A DNA stretch of 64,000 nucleotides from Empedobacter stercoris (GCF_965137335.1 NZ_CBCRZD010000001.1); one strand, 5' to 3'. Shown: positions 1-9,451, numbered from the stretch's first letter. A program made the numbers and translations. Notes: generated from the sequence alone by a model not told the origin.

Positions 1-180
1 GTAAAATCTGAAATGTCAGAAAGACCTTTTCATGTAGAAGGAAGACAAAATAACCAATGGGTTTTAATGGATTACACAAATGTTATTGTCCATGTTTTTC
101 AAAAAGAATACAGAGAATATTACGATATCGAAAGTCTTTGGGGTGATGCTGTAGAGACACGTATCGAAATGGAATATTAA
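1..180 (+). CDS. rsfS: Ribosome silencing factor RsfS, C-terminal end (5' truncated by window)
   Basis: Frame 1 is open from the first base to a TAA at 178-180 and gives the last 59 residues. The stretch NQWVLMDYTNVIVHVFQ, followed by REYYDIESLWGDA, is the typical C-terminal half of the Iojap/RsfS family. This family binds ribosomal protein L14 and blocks subunit joining during starvation. It sits 21 bases before ftsH, an order commonly seen in Bacteroidota. The start and N-terminal half lie outside the window, so completeness cannot be judged. Confidence 0.9.
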   Translation, partial: VKSEMSERPFHVEGRQNNQWVLMDYTNVIVHVFQKEYREYYDIESLWGDAVETRIEMEY

Positions 181-201
181 TCATAACTGAAACCAAAAAA
201 A

Positions 202-2214
202 TTGAAAAAAAATAATTTTAAACCTTCGGGATTTAATCCTACATGGATATATGGTATTATAGGATTATTGCTGATTGCCTTTTTATTATTTTCTGATAAT
301 ATTGGAGGTGTAGGCGGAACTACTAAAAATATTGACCGTACTACATTCCTTACTTATGTAGAAAAAGGCTATGTTAAAGAGGCAGATTTAGAAAAAGAAA
401 CAGGTCGTGTAAGTGTTTACTTAACAGAAGAGGCCTTGAATAATGAAGAATTTAAAAAGTTCAAAAATACAAAGGAAAATTTAAATCCTTTTGCAACAGG
501 AGCTCCAAACTTCACTTTTAATGTAGCAGATGCTGGAAATTTTGAAAAAGATTTTTACGAAAATGTTGAAAAAAGTCCAAATAAAACTGCAAAACTTAAT
601 ACACTTGTATCAAACGGTTTTGGAGGATTATTTATGAATCTTTTCATTTCATTAATTTTCTTCGGATTAATCTACTTCTTACTATTCAGAAGAATGGGTG
701 GAGGTGGATCTGCTGGCGGAGGTGGCGGAATCTTCTCTGTGGGTAAATCTAAAGCAAAATTGTTTGAAGGTGATGATCACATCAAAACAACTTTTAATGA
801 TGTAGCTGGTTTAGAAGGTGCCAAAGAAGAAATAGAAGAAATTGTAGAATTCTTAAAACACCCAGATAAATTCACAAAATTAGGTGGACGTATACCAAAA
901 GGAGCCTTATTAGTAGGACCTCCAGGTACAGGGAAAACCTTATTAGCAAAAGCTGTTGCAGGAGAAGCAAAAGTTCCTTTCTTCTCATTGTCAGGATCAG
1001 ATTTCGTAGAAATGTTTGTGGGAGTTGGTGCATCTCGTGTACGTGACTTATTCAAAAATGCAAAAGAAAAATCTCCGTCAATCATCTTTATTGATGAGAT
1101 TGATGCAATTGGTCGTGCACGTGGAAAATCAAACTTTACAGGATCTAATGACGAACGCGAAAATACATTAAACCAATTATTAACAGAAATGGATGGTTTC
1201 GGAACAGAATCTAACGTAATTGTAATTGCTGCAACAAACCGTGCCGATGTATTGGACAAAGCCTTAATGCGCCCAGGTCGTTTTGACAGAATTATTCACG
1301 TCGATTTACCTGAATTAAACGAACGTAAAGAAATCTTCGCGGTACATTTACGTCCTTTAAAATTAGGTGAAGATGTTGAAATAGAATTTTTAGCGAAACA
1401 AACACCAGGTTTTTCTGGAGCAGATATTTTCAATGTTTGTAACGAAGCAGCTTTAGTTGCTGCTCGTAAAAATAAAGAAGTAGTTGAAAAACAAGACTTC
1501 TTAGACGCTGTAGACCGTATTATCGGCGGTTTAGAGAAGAAAAGTAAAGTAATCAAACCATCTGAGAAAAAACGTATCGCTTATCACGAAGCTGGTCACG
1601 CAACAATCGGTTGGTTAACAGAACATGCTGCACCTTTAGTTAAGGTAACTATCGTTCCTCGTGGACGTTCATTAGGAGCTGCTTGGTATTTGCCAGAAGA
1701 AAGACAAATTACAACAACAGAACAATTGTTAGACGAAATGTGTATGACAATGGGTGGTCGTGCTGCGGAAGAAGTTGTTTTTGGTAATATTTCTACAGGA
1801 GCGTTAAGCGACTTAGAAAAAGTGACAAAACAAGCCAATGCAATGATTAGTATTTATGGTCTTAATAAAGAAATCGGAAATGTTTCGTACTACGATTCTT
1901 CTGGGCAAAACGAATACGGATTCAGTAAACCATATTCTGAACAAACAGCTCAAGTTATTGACAAGGAAATTAAGAAAATGATTGAAGAGCAATATGTAAG
2001 AGCAAAAGAAATCTTAGATATTAATCGTGATAAAGTTGACTTATTGGCTCAAAAATTAATTGAGAAAGAAGTTATTTTCAGAGAAGATTTAGAAGAAATC
2101 TTCGGCCCAAGAAAATATGTCAGCGAATTAGATCAAATGGAAGAGAAAGATGAAAAAACTTTCGAAACTGAACCGCAACAAGTAGTTCAACCAGAATCTG
2201 GAAATGATATTTAA
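202..2214 (+). CDS. ftsH: ATP-dependent zinc metalloprotease FtsH
   Basis: Membrane-bound AAA+ protease that degrades unfolded and regulatory membrane proteins. The 670 residues show a first membrane segment (about 16-31), an extracytoplasmic domain, a second membrane segment (about 142-162), and a glycine-rich linker (about 165-176). The Walker A motif GPPGTGKT is at 239-246, Walker B IIFIDEID at 294-301, and the zinc-binding HEAGH at 462-466. The C-terminus is acidic. The start is a TTG (202-204); no ATG with a suitable N-terminus precedes the first membrane helix. It follows rsfS closely and ends at a strong terminator. Confidence 0.97.
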   Translation: MKKNNFKPSGFNPTWIYGIIGLLLIAFLLFSDNIGGVGGTTKNIDRTTFLTYVEKGYVKEADLEKETGRVSVYLTEEALNNEEFKKFKNTKENLNPFATGAPNFTFNVADAGNFEKDFYENVEKSPNKTAKLNTLVSNGFGGLFMNLFISLIFFGLIYFLLFRRMGGGGSAGGGGGIFSVGKSKAKLFEGDDHIKTTFNDVAGLEGAKEEIEEIVEFLKHPDKFTKLGGRIPKGALLVGPPGTGKTLLAKAVAGEAKVPFFSLSGSDFVEMFVGVGASRVRDLFKNAKEKSPSIIFIDEIDAIGRARGKSNFTGSNDERENTLNQLLTEMDGFGTESNVIVIAATNRADVLDKALMRPGRFDRIIHVDLPELNERKEIFAVHLRPLKLGEDVEIEFLAKQTPGFSGADIFNVCNEAALVAARKNKEVVEKQDFLDAVDRIIGGLEKKSKVIKPSEKKRIAYHEAGHATIGWLTEHAAPLVKVTIVPRGRSLGAAWYLPEERQITTTEQLLDEMCMTMGGRAAEEVVFGNISTGALSDLEKVTKQANAMISIYGLNKEIGNVSYYDSSGQNEYGFSKPYSEQTAQVIDKEIKKMIEEQYVRAKEILDINRDKVDLLAQKLIEKEVIFREDLEEIFGPRKYVSELDQMEEKDEKTFETEPQQVVQPESGNDI

Positions 2215-2233
2215 TCAAACCATATAATTTTCA

Positions 2234-2266
2234 AAAAAAATCGCCTTAAATAGGCGATTTTTTTTT
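2234..2266 (+). terminator. Intrinsic terminator after ftsH
   Basis: An inverted repeat (AAATCGCCT / AGGCGATTT) with a short AT loop is followed by a run of T. It lies 20 bases after the ftsH stop and before the next gene's promoter-like TAAATTTG (2305-2312). Confidence 0.85.
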
Positions 2267-2343
2267 ACTTCTTATTATATTGTTAAAAATTATTACCTTT
2301 AGGGTAAATTTGTATTAAACCCGTACAAAAATTATACATTCCC

Positions 2344-2949
2344 ATGTGGAAAGCAATTAAAAACCTACTTAAAAAAGCGACAGAGAAATCTGAAAATATT
2401 GACGATGATAATCATATTGATTTATTTCATCCCAATTTTTCTGAAAACAAAATTTCTATGGACGAAGTTTTTGCTACAAACTTCAACGCTGGTGGTGGTC
2501 ATTTTTTATTCTGTGATAACAATCAAGAAGCTTTTCAAAACTTAAAAGAAATCATCAATTACGAAAATGTAACCGAATTAATTTGTCTTGATCCGAAACT
2601 TCAAGAGATGTTAACAAATAATCAGATTCCATATGTAGAAAACCCATGTGACTCGCGTTACACACTTAGTTTTCTGAATTGCGAATTCTTAATTGCGTTT
2701 GATGGTAGTATTATGTTATCTGCACATCAAACTTGTGGTAGAAATATAGATGATTTTCCATCAAATTTTATTATCTATGCACGCCCATCTCAATTAGTAG
2801 AAAATGTTGGGGCGGCATTACAAAAATTACGAACATTAAAAAAAGACAACCTTCCATCTAAAATAACTTCTATTCGCGGGAAAAACATGCACAAATTTCC
2901 TAATATACAGAATGCGAAGAATATTTATTTGTTGTTGGTTGAAGAATAG
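2344..2949 (+). CDS. LUD-domain protein (LutC/YkgG-like)
   Basis: A 201-residue protein with the LUD (lactate utilization) fold signature: FATNFNAGGGHFLFC near residues 42-56, then a C-terminal stretch around FIIYARPSQLVENV. LutC-type proteins take part in L-lactate oxidation with LutA and LutB, but neither partner is nearby. The neighbours here are ftsH and cdsA, so a lactate role should not be assumed. A TAAATTTG -7-like element lies about 30 bases upstream. It ends two bases before cdsA, suggesting cotranscription with the phospholipid genes. Confidence 0.8.
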   Translation: MWKAIKNLLKKATEKSENIDDDNHIDLFHPNFSENKISMDEVFATNFNAGGGHFLFCDNNQEAFQNLKEIINYENVTELICLDPKLQEMLTNNQIPYVENPCDSRYTLSFLNCEFLIAFDGSIMLSAHQTCGRNIDDFPSNFIIYARPSQLVENVGAALQKLRTLKKDNLPSKITSIRGKNMHKFPNIQNAKNIYLLLVEE

Positions 2950-2951
2950 CG

Positions 2952-3800
2952 ATGAAAAATTTAGCAATTAGAGCTTTCTCGGGACTTATATATGCACTTA
3001 TTATATTTTTCGGAACAACAATACATCCAAAAGGGTTAATCGTCTTAATGATGGTTTTCGGACTTTTTTGTTTGTACGAATTCTTTAAAATCACAAACCT
3101 TACCAATAAACTTTACAAATTAGGAGCTTTGTTAGCTGCATTAATTGTTTTTGGTTATTATGGAAAAGAGTTTTTAGAAGCCTTCGAAACATCTAACCAT
3201 TATTATTTTCACTTAAGAAGTTTATATTTCATTATACCTGTTTTATTTGTTTTTAGCATTTATGTTATTTTCAAATCTACAAATGAGTTATTGAATGATT
3301 TTGGAAAAGTTACTTTGGGTTTAACATACGTCATCGCTCCTTTTGCTGTCGCACTAACCTTACCAAGTTTTGATTATGCATTAGGCGAAAAGGTAATGCA
3401 TTACGAAGTTTTCTTTGTTTTCTTATTGCTTTGGTGTAGTGATACATTTGCTTATTTGACAGGAAACTTAATCGGAAAACATAAATTAGCACCAAAAATA
3501 TCGGGAGCTAAGACATGGGAAGGATTTTTTGGAGGAATCGTTTTTACGTTAATAGCTGGATTTTTGATTCAGAACTATTTTGGAGATAACTTACATGGAA
3601 ATTGGATGATTATAGGTTTAATCGTTGCTGCATTAGGTCCAGTAGGAGATTTAACAGAGTCTAAATTGAAACGTTTTTTCAATGTAAAAGACAGTAGCAA
3701 TTTAATTCCTGGTCATGGTGGTTTTTTAGATCGATTAGATAGTTTTATATTTGTCGTCCCATTTGTTTATTTGTATTATTTATTCGTATATATTTTATGA
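2952..3800 (+). CDS. cdsA: Phosphatidate cytidylyltransferase CdsA
   Basis: Integral membrane enzyme that makes CDP-diacylglycerol from phosphatidate and CTP, the branch point of phospholipid synthesis. The 282 residues form several hydrophobic helices. The CdsA family signature spans residues 237-263 with Ser237, Arg241, Lys246-Asp247, Pro253-Gly-His-Gly-Gly257 and Asp260-Arg-x-Asp263. It starts two bases after the LUD gene and overlaps psd by 4 bases (ATGA). The three genes therefore form a tight unit for membrane lipid synthesis. Confidence 0.96.
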   Translation: MKNLAIRAFSGLIYALIIFFGTTIHPKGLIVLMMVFGLFCLYEFFKITNLTNKLYKLGALLAALIVFGYYGKEFLEAFETSNHYYFHLRSLYFIIPVLFVFSIYVIFKSTNELLNDFGKVTLGLTYVIAPFAVALTLPSFDYALGEKVMHYEVFFVFLLLWCSDTFAYLTGNLIGKHKLAPKISGAKTWEGFFGGIVFTLIAGFLIQNYFGDNLHGNWMIIGLIVAALGPVGDLTESKLKRFFNVKDSSNLIPGHGGFLDRLDSFIFVVPFVYLYYLFVYIL

Positions 3801-4447
3801 AACTTCACAGAGAAGGAACAGCAATTTTGATCGGTTGCTTAATTTTATTTGCAATCGCTACAGGAGTATTAAATTACTTTTTCCCTGTTTATGGCTTTTA
3901 TTTTGCCTTGCCTTTATGGATACTTTACGGCTTTATCGTTTGGTTTTTCAGAAATCCAATTCGAGAATCAGACTCATCTGAAAACTGCGTTATTGCACCT
4001 GTAGACGGAAAAGTTGTTGTATTAGAAGAAGTATATGAAAGTGAATTTTTGAATCAGAAATGTATTCAATTATCTATTTTCATGACACCACTTAATGTAC
4101 ACGTTACACGTTATCCAGTAAATGGAAAAGTCATTTATTCAAAATATCATCCAGGAAAATTTTTGGTTGCTTTTCATCCAAAATCATCAGAATTAAACGA
4201 AAGAACAACGGTTGTAGTAGAAAATGCTGACCATACAAAAATTCTTTTTAGACAGATTGCTGGTGCTGTTGCGAGAAGAATTGTTTGTTATAGTAAAGAA
4301 AATGACACAGCTGTTGCTGGTAAAGAATACGGTTTTATCAAATTCGGTTCACGTGTTGATATCTTTTTACCACTTGATACAGAAATCAATGTAAAAGTTG
4401 GTGATAAAACAAAAGGCGGAATTCAGAAAATTGCACAATTGAAATAA
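3797..4447 (+). CDS. psd: Phosphatidylserine decarboxylase proenzyme (short form)
   Basis: Converts phosphatidylserine to phosphatidylethanolamine. It is a 216-residue short-type Psd. Two N-terminal hydrophobic segments (about 9-48) are followed by the catalytic region with NVHVTRYPVNGKV and a FGSR motif. Gly184-Ser185 in that motif is the expected self-cleavage site that forms the pyruvoyl group. It overlaps cdsA by 4 bases, which suggests translational coupling of two steps in the same pathway. The length fits the family. Confidence 0.95.
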   Translation: MKLHREGTAILIGCLILFAIATGVLNYFFPVYGFYFALPLWILYGFIVWFFRNPIRESDSSENCVIAPVDGKVVVLEEVYESEFLNQKCIQLSIFMTPLNVHVTRYPVNGKVIYSKYHPGKFLVAFHPKSSELNERTTVVVENADHTKILFRQIAGAVARRIVCYSKENDTAVAGKEYGFIKFGSRVDIFLPLDTEINVKVGDKTKGGIQKIAQLK

Positions 4448-4532
4448 ATCAGTTAGTTGAACTCAATGTTTTTAACTAATTTTGTCAAAACAATATATTA
4501 ATCATATACCCATACAATAAATTTTGTACGTC

Positions 4533-4796
4533 ATGAAAAAATTAATTCTTTTAGTAGCTGTTGCTGCATTTGCTACTTCTTGTAACTCTAAAGCTGGTGG
4601 TAACCACGCTGTACTTCCTGTAGTTCACGAACCTGCTACTGCTGAAGAAATGCATCATAAAGCTGAAGCTCCTCATGAAAAACATGAAGAAGTAGTTGAA
4701 GAAAAACAAGAGGAAGTAGAGGAAGTAAAAGATTCTACAAAAACTGTAGAAACTCCGAAAGTTGAGAAAAAAGATACTTTAAAAGCTGAACAATAA
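4533..4796 (+). CDS. Small acidic lipoprotein, function unknown
   Basis: The ATG at 4533 gives an 87-residue protein starting MKKLILLVAVAAFATSC. This is a type II signal peptide with a lipobox ending at Cys17. The mature part is low-complexity, rich in Glu, Lys, His and Val (for example HEEVVEEKQEEVEEVK), with no recognizable domain. An earlier in-frame TTG at 4524 would add only three residues and gives a poorer signal peptide. The stop codon sits in the loop of the terminator that follows. I do not recognize a family; a charged periplasmic linker or scaffold role would be a guess. Confidence 0.7.
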   Translation: MKKLILLVAVAAFATSCNSKAGGNHAVLPVVHEPATAEEMHHKAEAPHEKHEEVVEEKQEEVEEVKDSTKTVETPKVEKKDTLKAEQ

Positions 4797-4808
4797 GATT
4801 CAGCTTTT
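4781..4808. terminator. Bidirectional terminator overlapping a gene end
   Basis: AAAAGCTGAA (4781-4790) and TTCAGCTTTT (4799-4808) form a 10-bp stem with an 8-base loop holding the lipoprotein stop codon. T runs follow on the plus strand and A runs precede it, so it can also serve the convergent glycosyltransferase gene ending at 4811. Confidence 0.85.
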
Positions 4809-4810
4809 TT

Positions 4811-5887
4811 TTATTCATTTATTTTAATAATTTTCTTATCATCTCCAATCACATAATTGCAATTCTTGGGACGAATGTAAAATGATCGAGTATTCAAATT
4901 ATTTGTTGATATAATGGATAATATTTGTTGATAAGAAAACTCCTCTGCTTCTAATACTATATGATTCTCAGTTAACGAATGTAGTTCAGAAGTAGGATTT
5001 AACCAATAAAAATCTTCCTCATTTATATCAACTTTGAGTTTATTATTTGATGGATTGATTGAAAACTTCAAGATTTCTAACAAATATTTAATCGAAATTC
5101 CTAAACGTAAAAGTTGATAATTCAACCTATTATTTTTATAGTATTTCGCCAAAAAAATCATCATTGCTTCAAAAAAATGTTTGTAATATTTTTTATCTCG
5201 CTTTGTACTTTCTCCTTTATAATGTAAAACGGTTATATCTCCTTTATAATAGTTTTTATAGCCCGCTAATTCAGCACTGAAAGACAAATCGATGTCTTCA
5301 CCATACATAAAATAACGTGGATCAAACCCTCGTATTTGTTGGTAAATCTTTTTCGTAGTAAACATAAAAGCACCAACCAAAATTTCGCAAGGTGCCGTTT
5401 CAAACTCCTCCACTTCTAATTTGTAATAATTATTCTTTTGTGAATGATTAAATCGATTAAATAGTTTAGAAAAAGAGTTTTTTGCTGTGGGGATATTTCG
5501 TTTAGATTCTGGATGAAAATTACCATTTGTATCCATCAAACGAACGCCTATAAATCCAATTTTTTCTTTCGATTGATGAAGTTCTATTAAAGGTTTAAAC
5601 AAATTCTCTGGTAGAACAGTATCCGGATTAAGAATCAATATATATTCACCCAAAGCCTTTTCAACAGCTATATTATTCGCTTTTGCAAAACCATGATTCT
5701 CTTTTTGAAGCAGAAACTTAACCTCTGGAAAAAGGTTTTGTAGAACTGTAAAATCTGTTTCTGATGAATTATTATCAATTACAATGATTTCGCCATCTAT
5801 GTTTTGTAAAGCTTGTTGACACGAATCAAGGCAAAGCTCTAGATGTTTTGGTGCATTATAACTAACAATAATTATCGATACTTTCAT
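4811..5887 (-). CDS. Family 2 glycosyltransferase (rhamnosyltransferase-like)
   Basis: A 358-residue GT-A enzyme. The N-terminus VSIIIVSYNAPKHLELCLDS opens the nucleotide-sugar fold. IDNNSS and LNPDTVLP (the DxD-like metal site, around residue 91) follow, and FMYGEDIDLSFSAELAGY around 190-208 matches the acceptor-side motif of WbbL-type transferases. It has no membrane helix, so it probably acts at the cytoplasmic face on a glycan whose nature cannot be told. Its start abuts the end of recR (stop at 5888), so both are probably on one transcript, with recR first. Confidence 0.9.
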   Translation of the reverse strand: MKVSIIIVSYNAPKHLELCLDSCQQALQNIDGEIIVIDNNSSETDFTVLQNLFPEVKFLLQKENHGFAKANNIAVEKALGEYILILNPDTVLPENLFKPLIELHQSKEKIGFIGVRLMDTNGNFHPESKRNIPTAKNSFSKLFNRFNHSQKNNYYKLEVEEFETAPCEILVGAFMFTTKKIYQQIRGFDPRYFMYGEDIDLSFSAELAGYKNYYKGDITVLHYKGESTKRDKKYYKHFFEAMMIFLAKYYKNNRLNYQLLRLGISIKYLLEILKFSINPSNNKLKVDINEEDFYWLNPTSELHSLTENHIVLEAEEFSYQQILSIISTNNLNTRSFYIRPKNCNYVIGDDKKIIKINE

Positions 5888-6502
5888 TTAAAATTTATTT
5901 TCAGAATACGGTATTCGATGCTGAATAGATCGAACCAATGTAGCTTCATCTGCATATTCCAATTCATCACCAACACCAAGTCCTCTCGCAATAGCTGAAA
6001 AAATAATTTCAGTATTCTTTAATTGTCGGTACAAATAAAAAACAGTTGTGTCACCTTCCATTGTCGAACTTAAGGCAAAAATTATTTCTTTTACATTCTC
6101 ATTCTGAACACGATCAACCAAGGTTTGAATATTTAATTGTCCTGGACCGATGCCTTCCATTGGAGAAATCTTTCCTCCTAAAACGTGATATTGTCCTTTA
6201 AATTGTCCTGTGTTTTCAATTGCCATGACATCACGCACATCTTCTACTACACAAATCGTTGTTTCGTCTCGTAAAGGATTATTGCATATATCACAAACCT
6301 CATCATCAGAAATCGTATGACAATGCTGACAATACTTCACATCATTCACCAGATGAGAAAGTGCTTCAGATAAAGCAGTTGTCTGAGATTTGGGACGATT
6401 TAACATATGTAAAACAAGTCGTAATGCAGTTCTCTTCCCTATTCCTGGCAAATTTGACATCTCTTCTACAGCTCGCTCTAAAACCTTGCTTGGGTAATTC
6501 AT
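5888..6502 (-). CDS. recR: Recombination mediator RecR
   Basis: RecR helps load RecA at single-strand gaps in the RecFOR pathway. The 204 residues show an N-terminal helix-hairpin-helix (about 16-27), a four-cysteine zinc finger (Cys58, Cys61, Cys70, Cys73), and a Toprim domain beginning TICVVEDVRDVMAIE. The C-terminus IQHRIPYSENKF is typical. A TAAATTTG element (minus strand, 6526-6533) lies about 25 bases before the start and may be its -7 box. Confidence 0.96.
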   Translation of the reverse strand: MNYPSKVLERAVEEMSNLPGIGKRTALRLVLHMLNRPKSQTTALSEALSHLVNDVKYCQHCHTISDDEVCDICNNPLRDETTICVVEDVRDVMAIENTGQFKGQYHVLGGKISPMEGIGPGQLNIQTLVDRVQNENVKEIIFALSSTMEGDTTVFYLYRQLKNTEIIFSAIARGLGVGDELEYADEATLVRSIQHRIPYSENKF

Positions 6503-6610
6503 TCGTTCAAAAAAATTATAGACGACAAATTTACAATATTATCTTCTTAAAATTAATCAGTCATCATTAACTCAAAAATATTAAATTTGGGCTTATTTAC
6601 TAAATAAATT

Positions 6611-8143
6611 ATGAACTCAACAATTTTACTACTTTGTGTTATCGTATACTTTGTAGGACTTTTAGTTATCTCTTACTATACCAGCCGAAATTCTGACAAT
6701 CAATCTTTCTTTAACGGAAACAAGAAAAGTAAATGGTGGTTGGTAGCCTTCGGTATGATTGGAACAAGTCTTAGTGGTGTTACTTTTATTTCGGTTCCGG
6801 GTACTGTTGGTAAGCTAACTGGATCGGAATATATTTACGGAGGATTCGAATATTATATGATGGTCATAGGATTTTTCCTTGGTTACTTTATCGTAGCCGG
6901 AGTTTTACTTCCGTTGTATTACCGAATGAATTTAACCTCAATTTACACCTATCTCGGGAAACGTTTCAATGTCGAAGCACACAAAATGGGATCTGTTTTC
7001 TTCATTATTTCAAGAGGGATTGGTGCTACTGCTCGCCTGTATTTAGTAGTAAATGTCTTACAAATCTTTTTGTTAGATAATCTTGGCATTCCGTTTTGGG
7101 CAACAACATTCGTCTTATTATTGATGATATTATTATACACCTTCGAAGGTGGTGTAAAAACAATTGTGGTTACAGATACCTTACAAACATCTTTCATGAT
7201 TATTAGTTTGATTGCTTGTATTTGGTTCATCTTATCGCACCTTAATTTATCTGTTGGCGAAGCTTACGATATGATGCAAGACAAGAACTACACACATTTG
7301 ATTAATCTTGACCCAAACTCGAAAACTTATTTCCTAAAAACAATATTGGGTGGTATGTTTATCACGATTGCAATGACTGGTTTGGACCAAGAAATGATGC
7401 AGAAAAATATTTCGGTTGACAATCTACACAACTCCAAAAAGAACATGTTAACCTTTGCAGGAACATTGTTAATTGTCAATTTAGCATTCCTTTTCTTAGG
7501 TGGATTACTGTATTTATATGCGATGAGCGAAGGTGGTTTTTACACCGCCGATGGTTTCTTTATGCAACAAGGTGGGCAAAATATTATGGGTGATGATATG
7601 TTCCCTGCACTTTCTCTTTTAGGAGAACATTTCCCTATGATTATTTCGATTATCTTTATTATCGGTTTAATCTCTGCCCTATTCCCTTCTGCCGATGGTG
7701 CATTAACAGCGGTAACAAGTTCTTATTGTGTCGATTTATTAAACATCAACGAGGACAAAGTAAAATCGGAAAAGGAAAAGAAAAAGATTCGTATTCGTGT
7801 TCACTTAGTTTTTACGGTTGTCTTTTTTATTTTAATCATGGTTTTTAAAGCGATCAACAACAAATCTATTGTATATCTTGTGATGGAAGTTGCTGGTTAC
7901 ACGTATGGACCACTATTAGGTTTGTTCGCTTTCGGAATTTTAACCAAACGTAATATTTACAAAAAATACGCAATCATTACAGTAGCACTTTCAGCACCTG
8001 TCTTAACTTATATCATCAACGAATTAGTCATTAACTTTAGCGACTATAGAATTGGTGTTGAATTAATCATACTAAATGGTTTATTAACTTTTATTGGATT
8101 GTGGCTTGTAAGCTCTACCAAAGAAAAAGAAGTTTCTTACTAA
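6611..8143 (+). CDS. Sodium:solute symporter (SSS family)
   Basis: A 510-residue protein with about 13 predicted membrane helices and the sodium/solute symporter layout. It has an N-terminal SYYTSR followed by a glycine-rich first core helix region (GMIGTSLSGVTFISVPG), GLDQEMMQKN in the middle, and SADGALTAVTSSYCVD near residue 365. It imports a small solute driven by Na+; the substrate cannot be read from sequence. A TAAATTTG -7-like box is at 6582-6589. The downstream proC may be cotranscribed, because only 34 bases separate them with no hairpin. Confidence 0.92.
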   Translation: MNSTILLLCVIVYFVGLLVISYYTSRNSDNQSFFNGNKKSKWWLVAFGMIGTSLSGVTFISVPGTVGKLTGSEYIYGGFEYYMMVIGFFLGYFIVAGVLLPLYYRMNLTSIYTYLGKRFNVEAHKMGSVFFIISRGIGATARLYLVVNVLQIFLLDNLGIPFWATTFVLLLMILLYTFEGGVKTIVVTDTLQTSFMIISLIACIWFILSHLNLSVGEAYDMMQDKNYTHLINLDPNSKTYFLKTILGGMFITIAMTGLDQEMMQKNISVDNLHNSKKNMLTFAGTLLIVNLAFLFLGGLLYLYAMSEGGFYTADGFFMQQGGQNIMGDDMFPALSLLGEHFPMIISIIFIIGLISALFPSADGALTAVTSSYCVDLLNINEDKVKSEKEKKKIRIRVHLVFTVVFFILIMVFKAINNKSIVYLVMEVAGYTYGPLLGLFAFGILTKRNIYKKYAIITVALSAPVLTYIINELVINFSDYRIGVELIILNGLLTFIGLWLVSSTKEKEVSY

Positions 8144-8177
8144 ACTATTAATCTAAAAATCTAATACTATACTACTT

Positions 8178-8960
8178 ATGAAAAAAATTGCAGTTATCGG
8201 AGCAGGAAATCTAGGAATCTCAATTATAGAAGGTCTTATAAAAAACAAAGCTTTTGATGGTAAACAAATTATTGCAACTCGAAACAATTTAACTAAAATT
8301 GAACATCTTAAAAAACTGGGAGTTACAATTACAAATGACAATCATTTTGCAGTAAAAGAAGCTAATTACATCTTACTATGTGTAAAACCTTACAAAGTAG
8401 ATGAGATTTTAACTCAACTAAAAAATGATTTTAGTACAAATACAATATTAGTATCTGTGGCAACAGGTATTTCATTGGAAACGTACCAAAAACTTTTGCC
8501 TAATGGAATATCTATTTTTCGTGCTATGCCAAATACAGCAGCTTCTGTAGAAGAATCGATAACTTGTATTTGTGGGAATAAAACCGATAGTACCTTAGTC
8601 AACGAAATAAAAGCAATTTTTAATCCTATCGGTGAAACCGTTGTTATTAACGAAGAATTGATGAACGCAGCAACTGTTATCGGTGCGTGTGGAATTGCTT
8701 ATGTTTTACGTTTTATAAGAGCTATGATACAAGGTGGAATAGAGATTGGTTTCGATACACAAACTGCATCCAAAATTGTAACTCAAACAGTTAAAGGAGC
8801 CGCTGAACTTTTAATAGAAAACGGTTTACATCCAGAACAAGAAATTGATAAAGTTACAACACCAAAAGGTTGTACGATTGCAGGATTAAACGAAATGGAA
8901 CATCAAGGATTTAGTTCTGCTTTGATTAAAGGAATTAAAACCTCATTTGAAAAAATTTAA
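8178..8960 (+). CDS. proC: Pyrroline-5-carboxylate reductase
   Basis: Final step of proline synthesis: reduces pyrroline-5-carboxylate with NAD(P)H. The 260-residue protein starts with a Rossmann motif GAGNLG (8-13). It also carries ILLCVKPYKVDEIL, FRAMPNTAASV, and a C-terminal TPKGCTIAGLNEME, equivalent to the family signature around the active site. The usual PGGTTIAG is changed to PKGCTIAG, a conservative variant. The stop is two bases before the next small gene. Confidence 0.95.
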   Translation: MKKIAVIGAGNLGISIIEGLIKNKAFDGKQIIATRNNLTKIEHLKKLGVTITNDNHFAVKEANYILLCVKPYKVDEILTQLKNDFSTNTILVSVATGISLETYQKLLPNGISIFRAMPNTAASVEESITCICGNKTDSTLVNEIKAIFNPIGETVVINEELMNAATVIGACGIAYVLRFIRAMIQGGIEIGFDTQTASKIVTQTVKGAAELLIENGLHPEQEIDKVTTPKGCTIAGLNEMEHQGFSSALIKGIKTSFEKI

Positions 8961-8961
8961 A

Positions 8962-9204
8962 ATGGAAAAAAAATTAAAATTAATCTGGGATTTTTATGGT
9001 CCCGATGCTATACCAACGGCAAAACATCACGCCATTCATCTAAAGCAATACGCAGAGAAAGAAAAATTACAAAGTACGTTTGCAGAATTTGTTGAGGTTG
9101 AACCTGAATATGCAGTTGCTTATTTGGTAGTCATAGAATCAGAAATGATTCAAGTGCGCGATGCCCTAATACCACATCGTGGCGAATGGCACATAGAAGA
9201 ATAA
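8962..9204 (+). CDS. Small conserved-looking protein, function unknown
   Basis: The ATG at 8962, one base after the proC stop, gives 80 residues starting MEKKLKLIWDFYGPDAIPTA. A TTG further upstream would overlap proC and is less likely. The protein is soluble and mildly acidic, with the pattern HHAIHLKQYAEKEKL and a C-terminal IPHRGEWHIEE. I recognize no domain. Tight spacing to proC and the terminator just after it show that it ends this transcript. Confidence 0.75.
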   Translation: MEKKLKLIWDFYGPDAIPTAKHHAIHLKQYAEKEKLQSTFAEFVEVEPEYAVAYLVVIESEMIQVRDALIPHRGEWHIEE

Positions 9205-9210
9205 GTACAG

Positions 9211-9245
9211 AAAAAATGGAGAAGCTTAGGTTTCTCCATTTTTTT
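9211..9245 (+). terminator. Intrinsic terminator after the proC operon
   Basis: ATGGAGAA and TTCTCCAT arms with a 7-8 base loop are flanked by A and T runs, seven bases after the stop at 9204. Confidence 0.88.
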
Positions 9246-9421
9246 GTATGATGAATATAATTTATAACCTATAAAATTAGAAGTACAAACAGAGGCTTCT
9301 TGTTTTTCAACTCTTACGCAGTTTTTCATTAACGCATCAGCAACTTAAGTTTTATTGGTCATTATTCCCCCTATTTGTAGCGATTTATGTCCTATCATTT
9401 TTTTGCCGATTAAAAAAGAAT

Positions 9422-9429
9422 TATTTTTG
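9422..9429 (+). promoter_or_regulatory. Possible -7 element for the transketolase operon
   Basis: TATTTTTG fits the Bacteroidota TAnnTTTG box and lies 22 bases before the ATG at 9452. A TTTG at 9402-9405 gives a spacer of 16, shorter than usual, so the pairing is uncertain. Confidence 0.4.
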
Positions 9430-9451
9430 TTCAAATTTTTATAAACAAACA

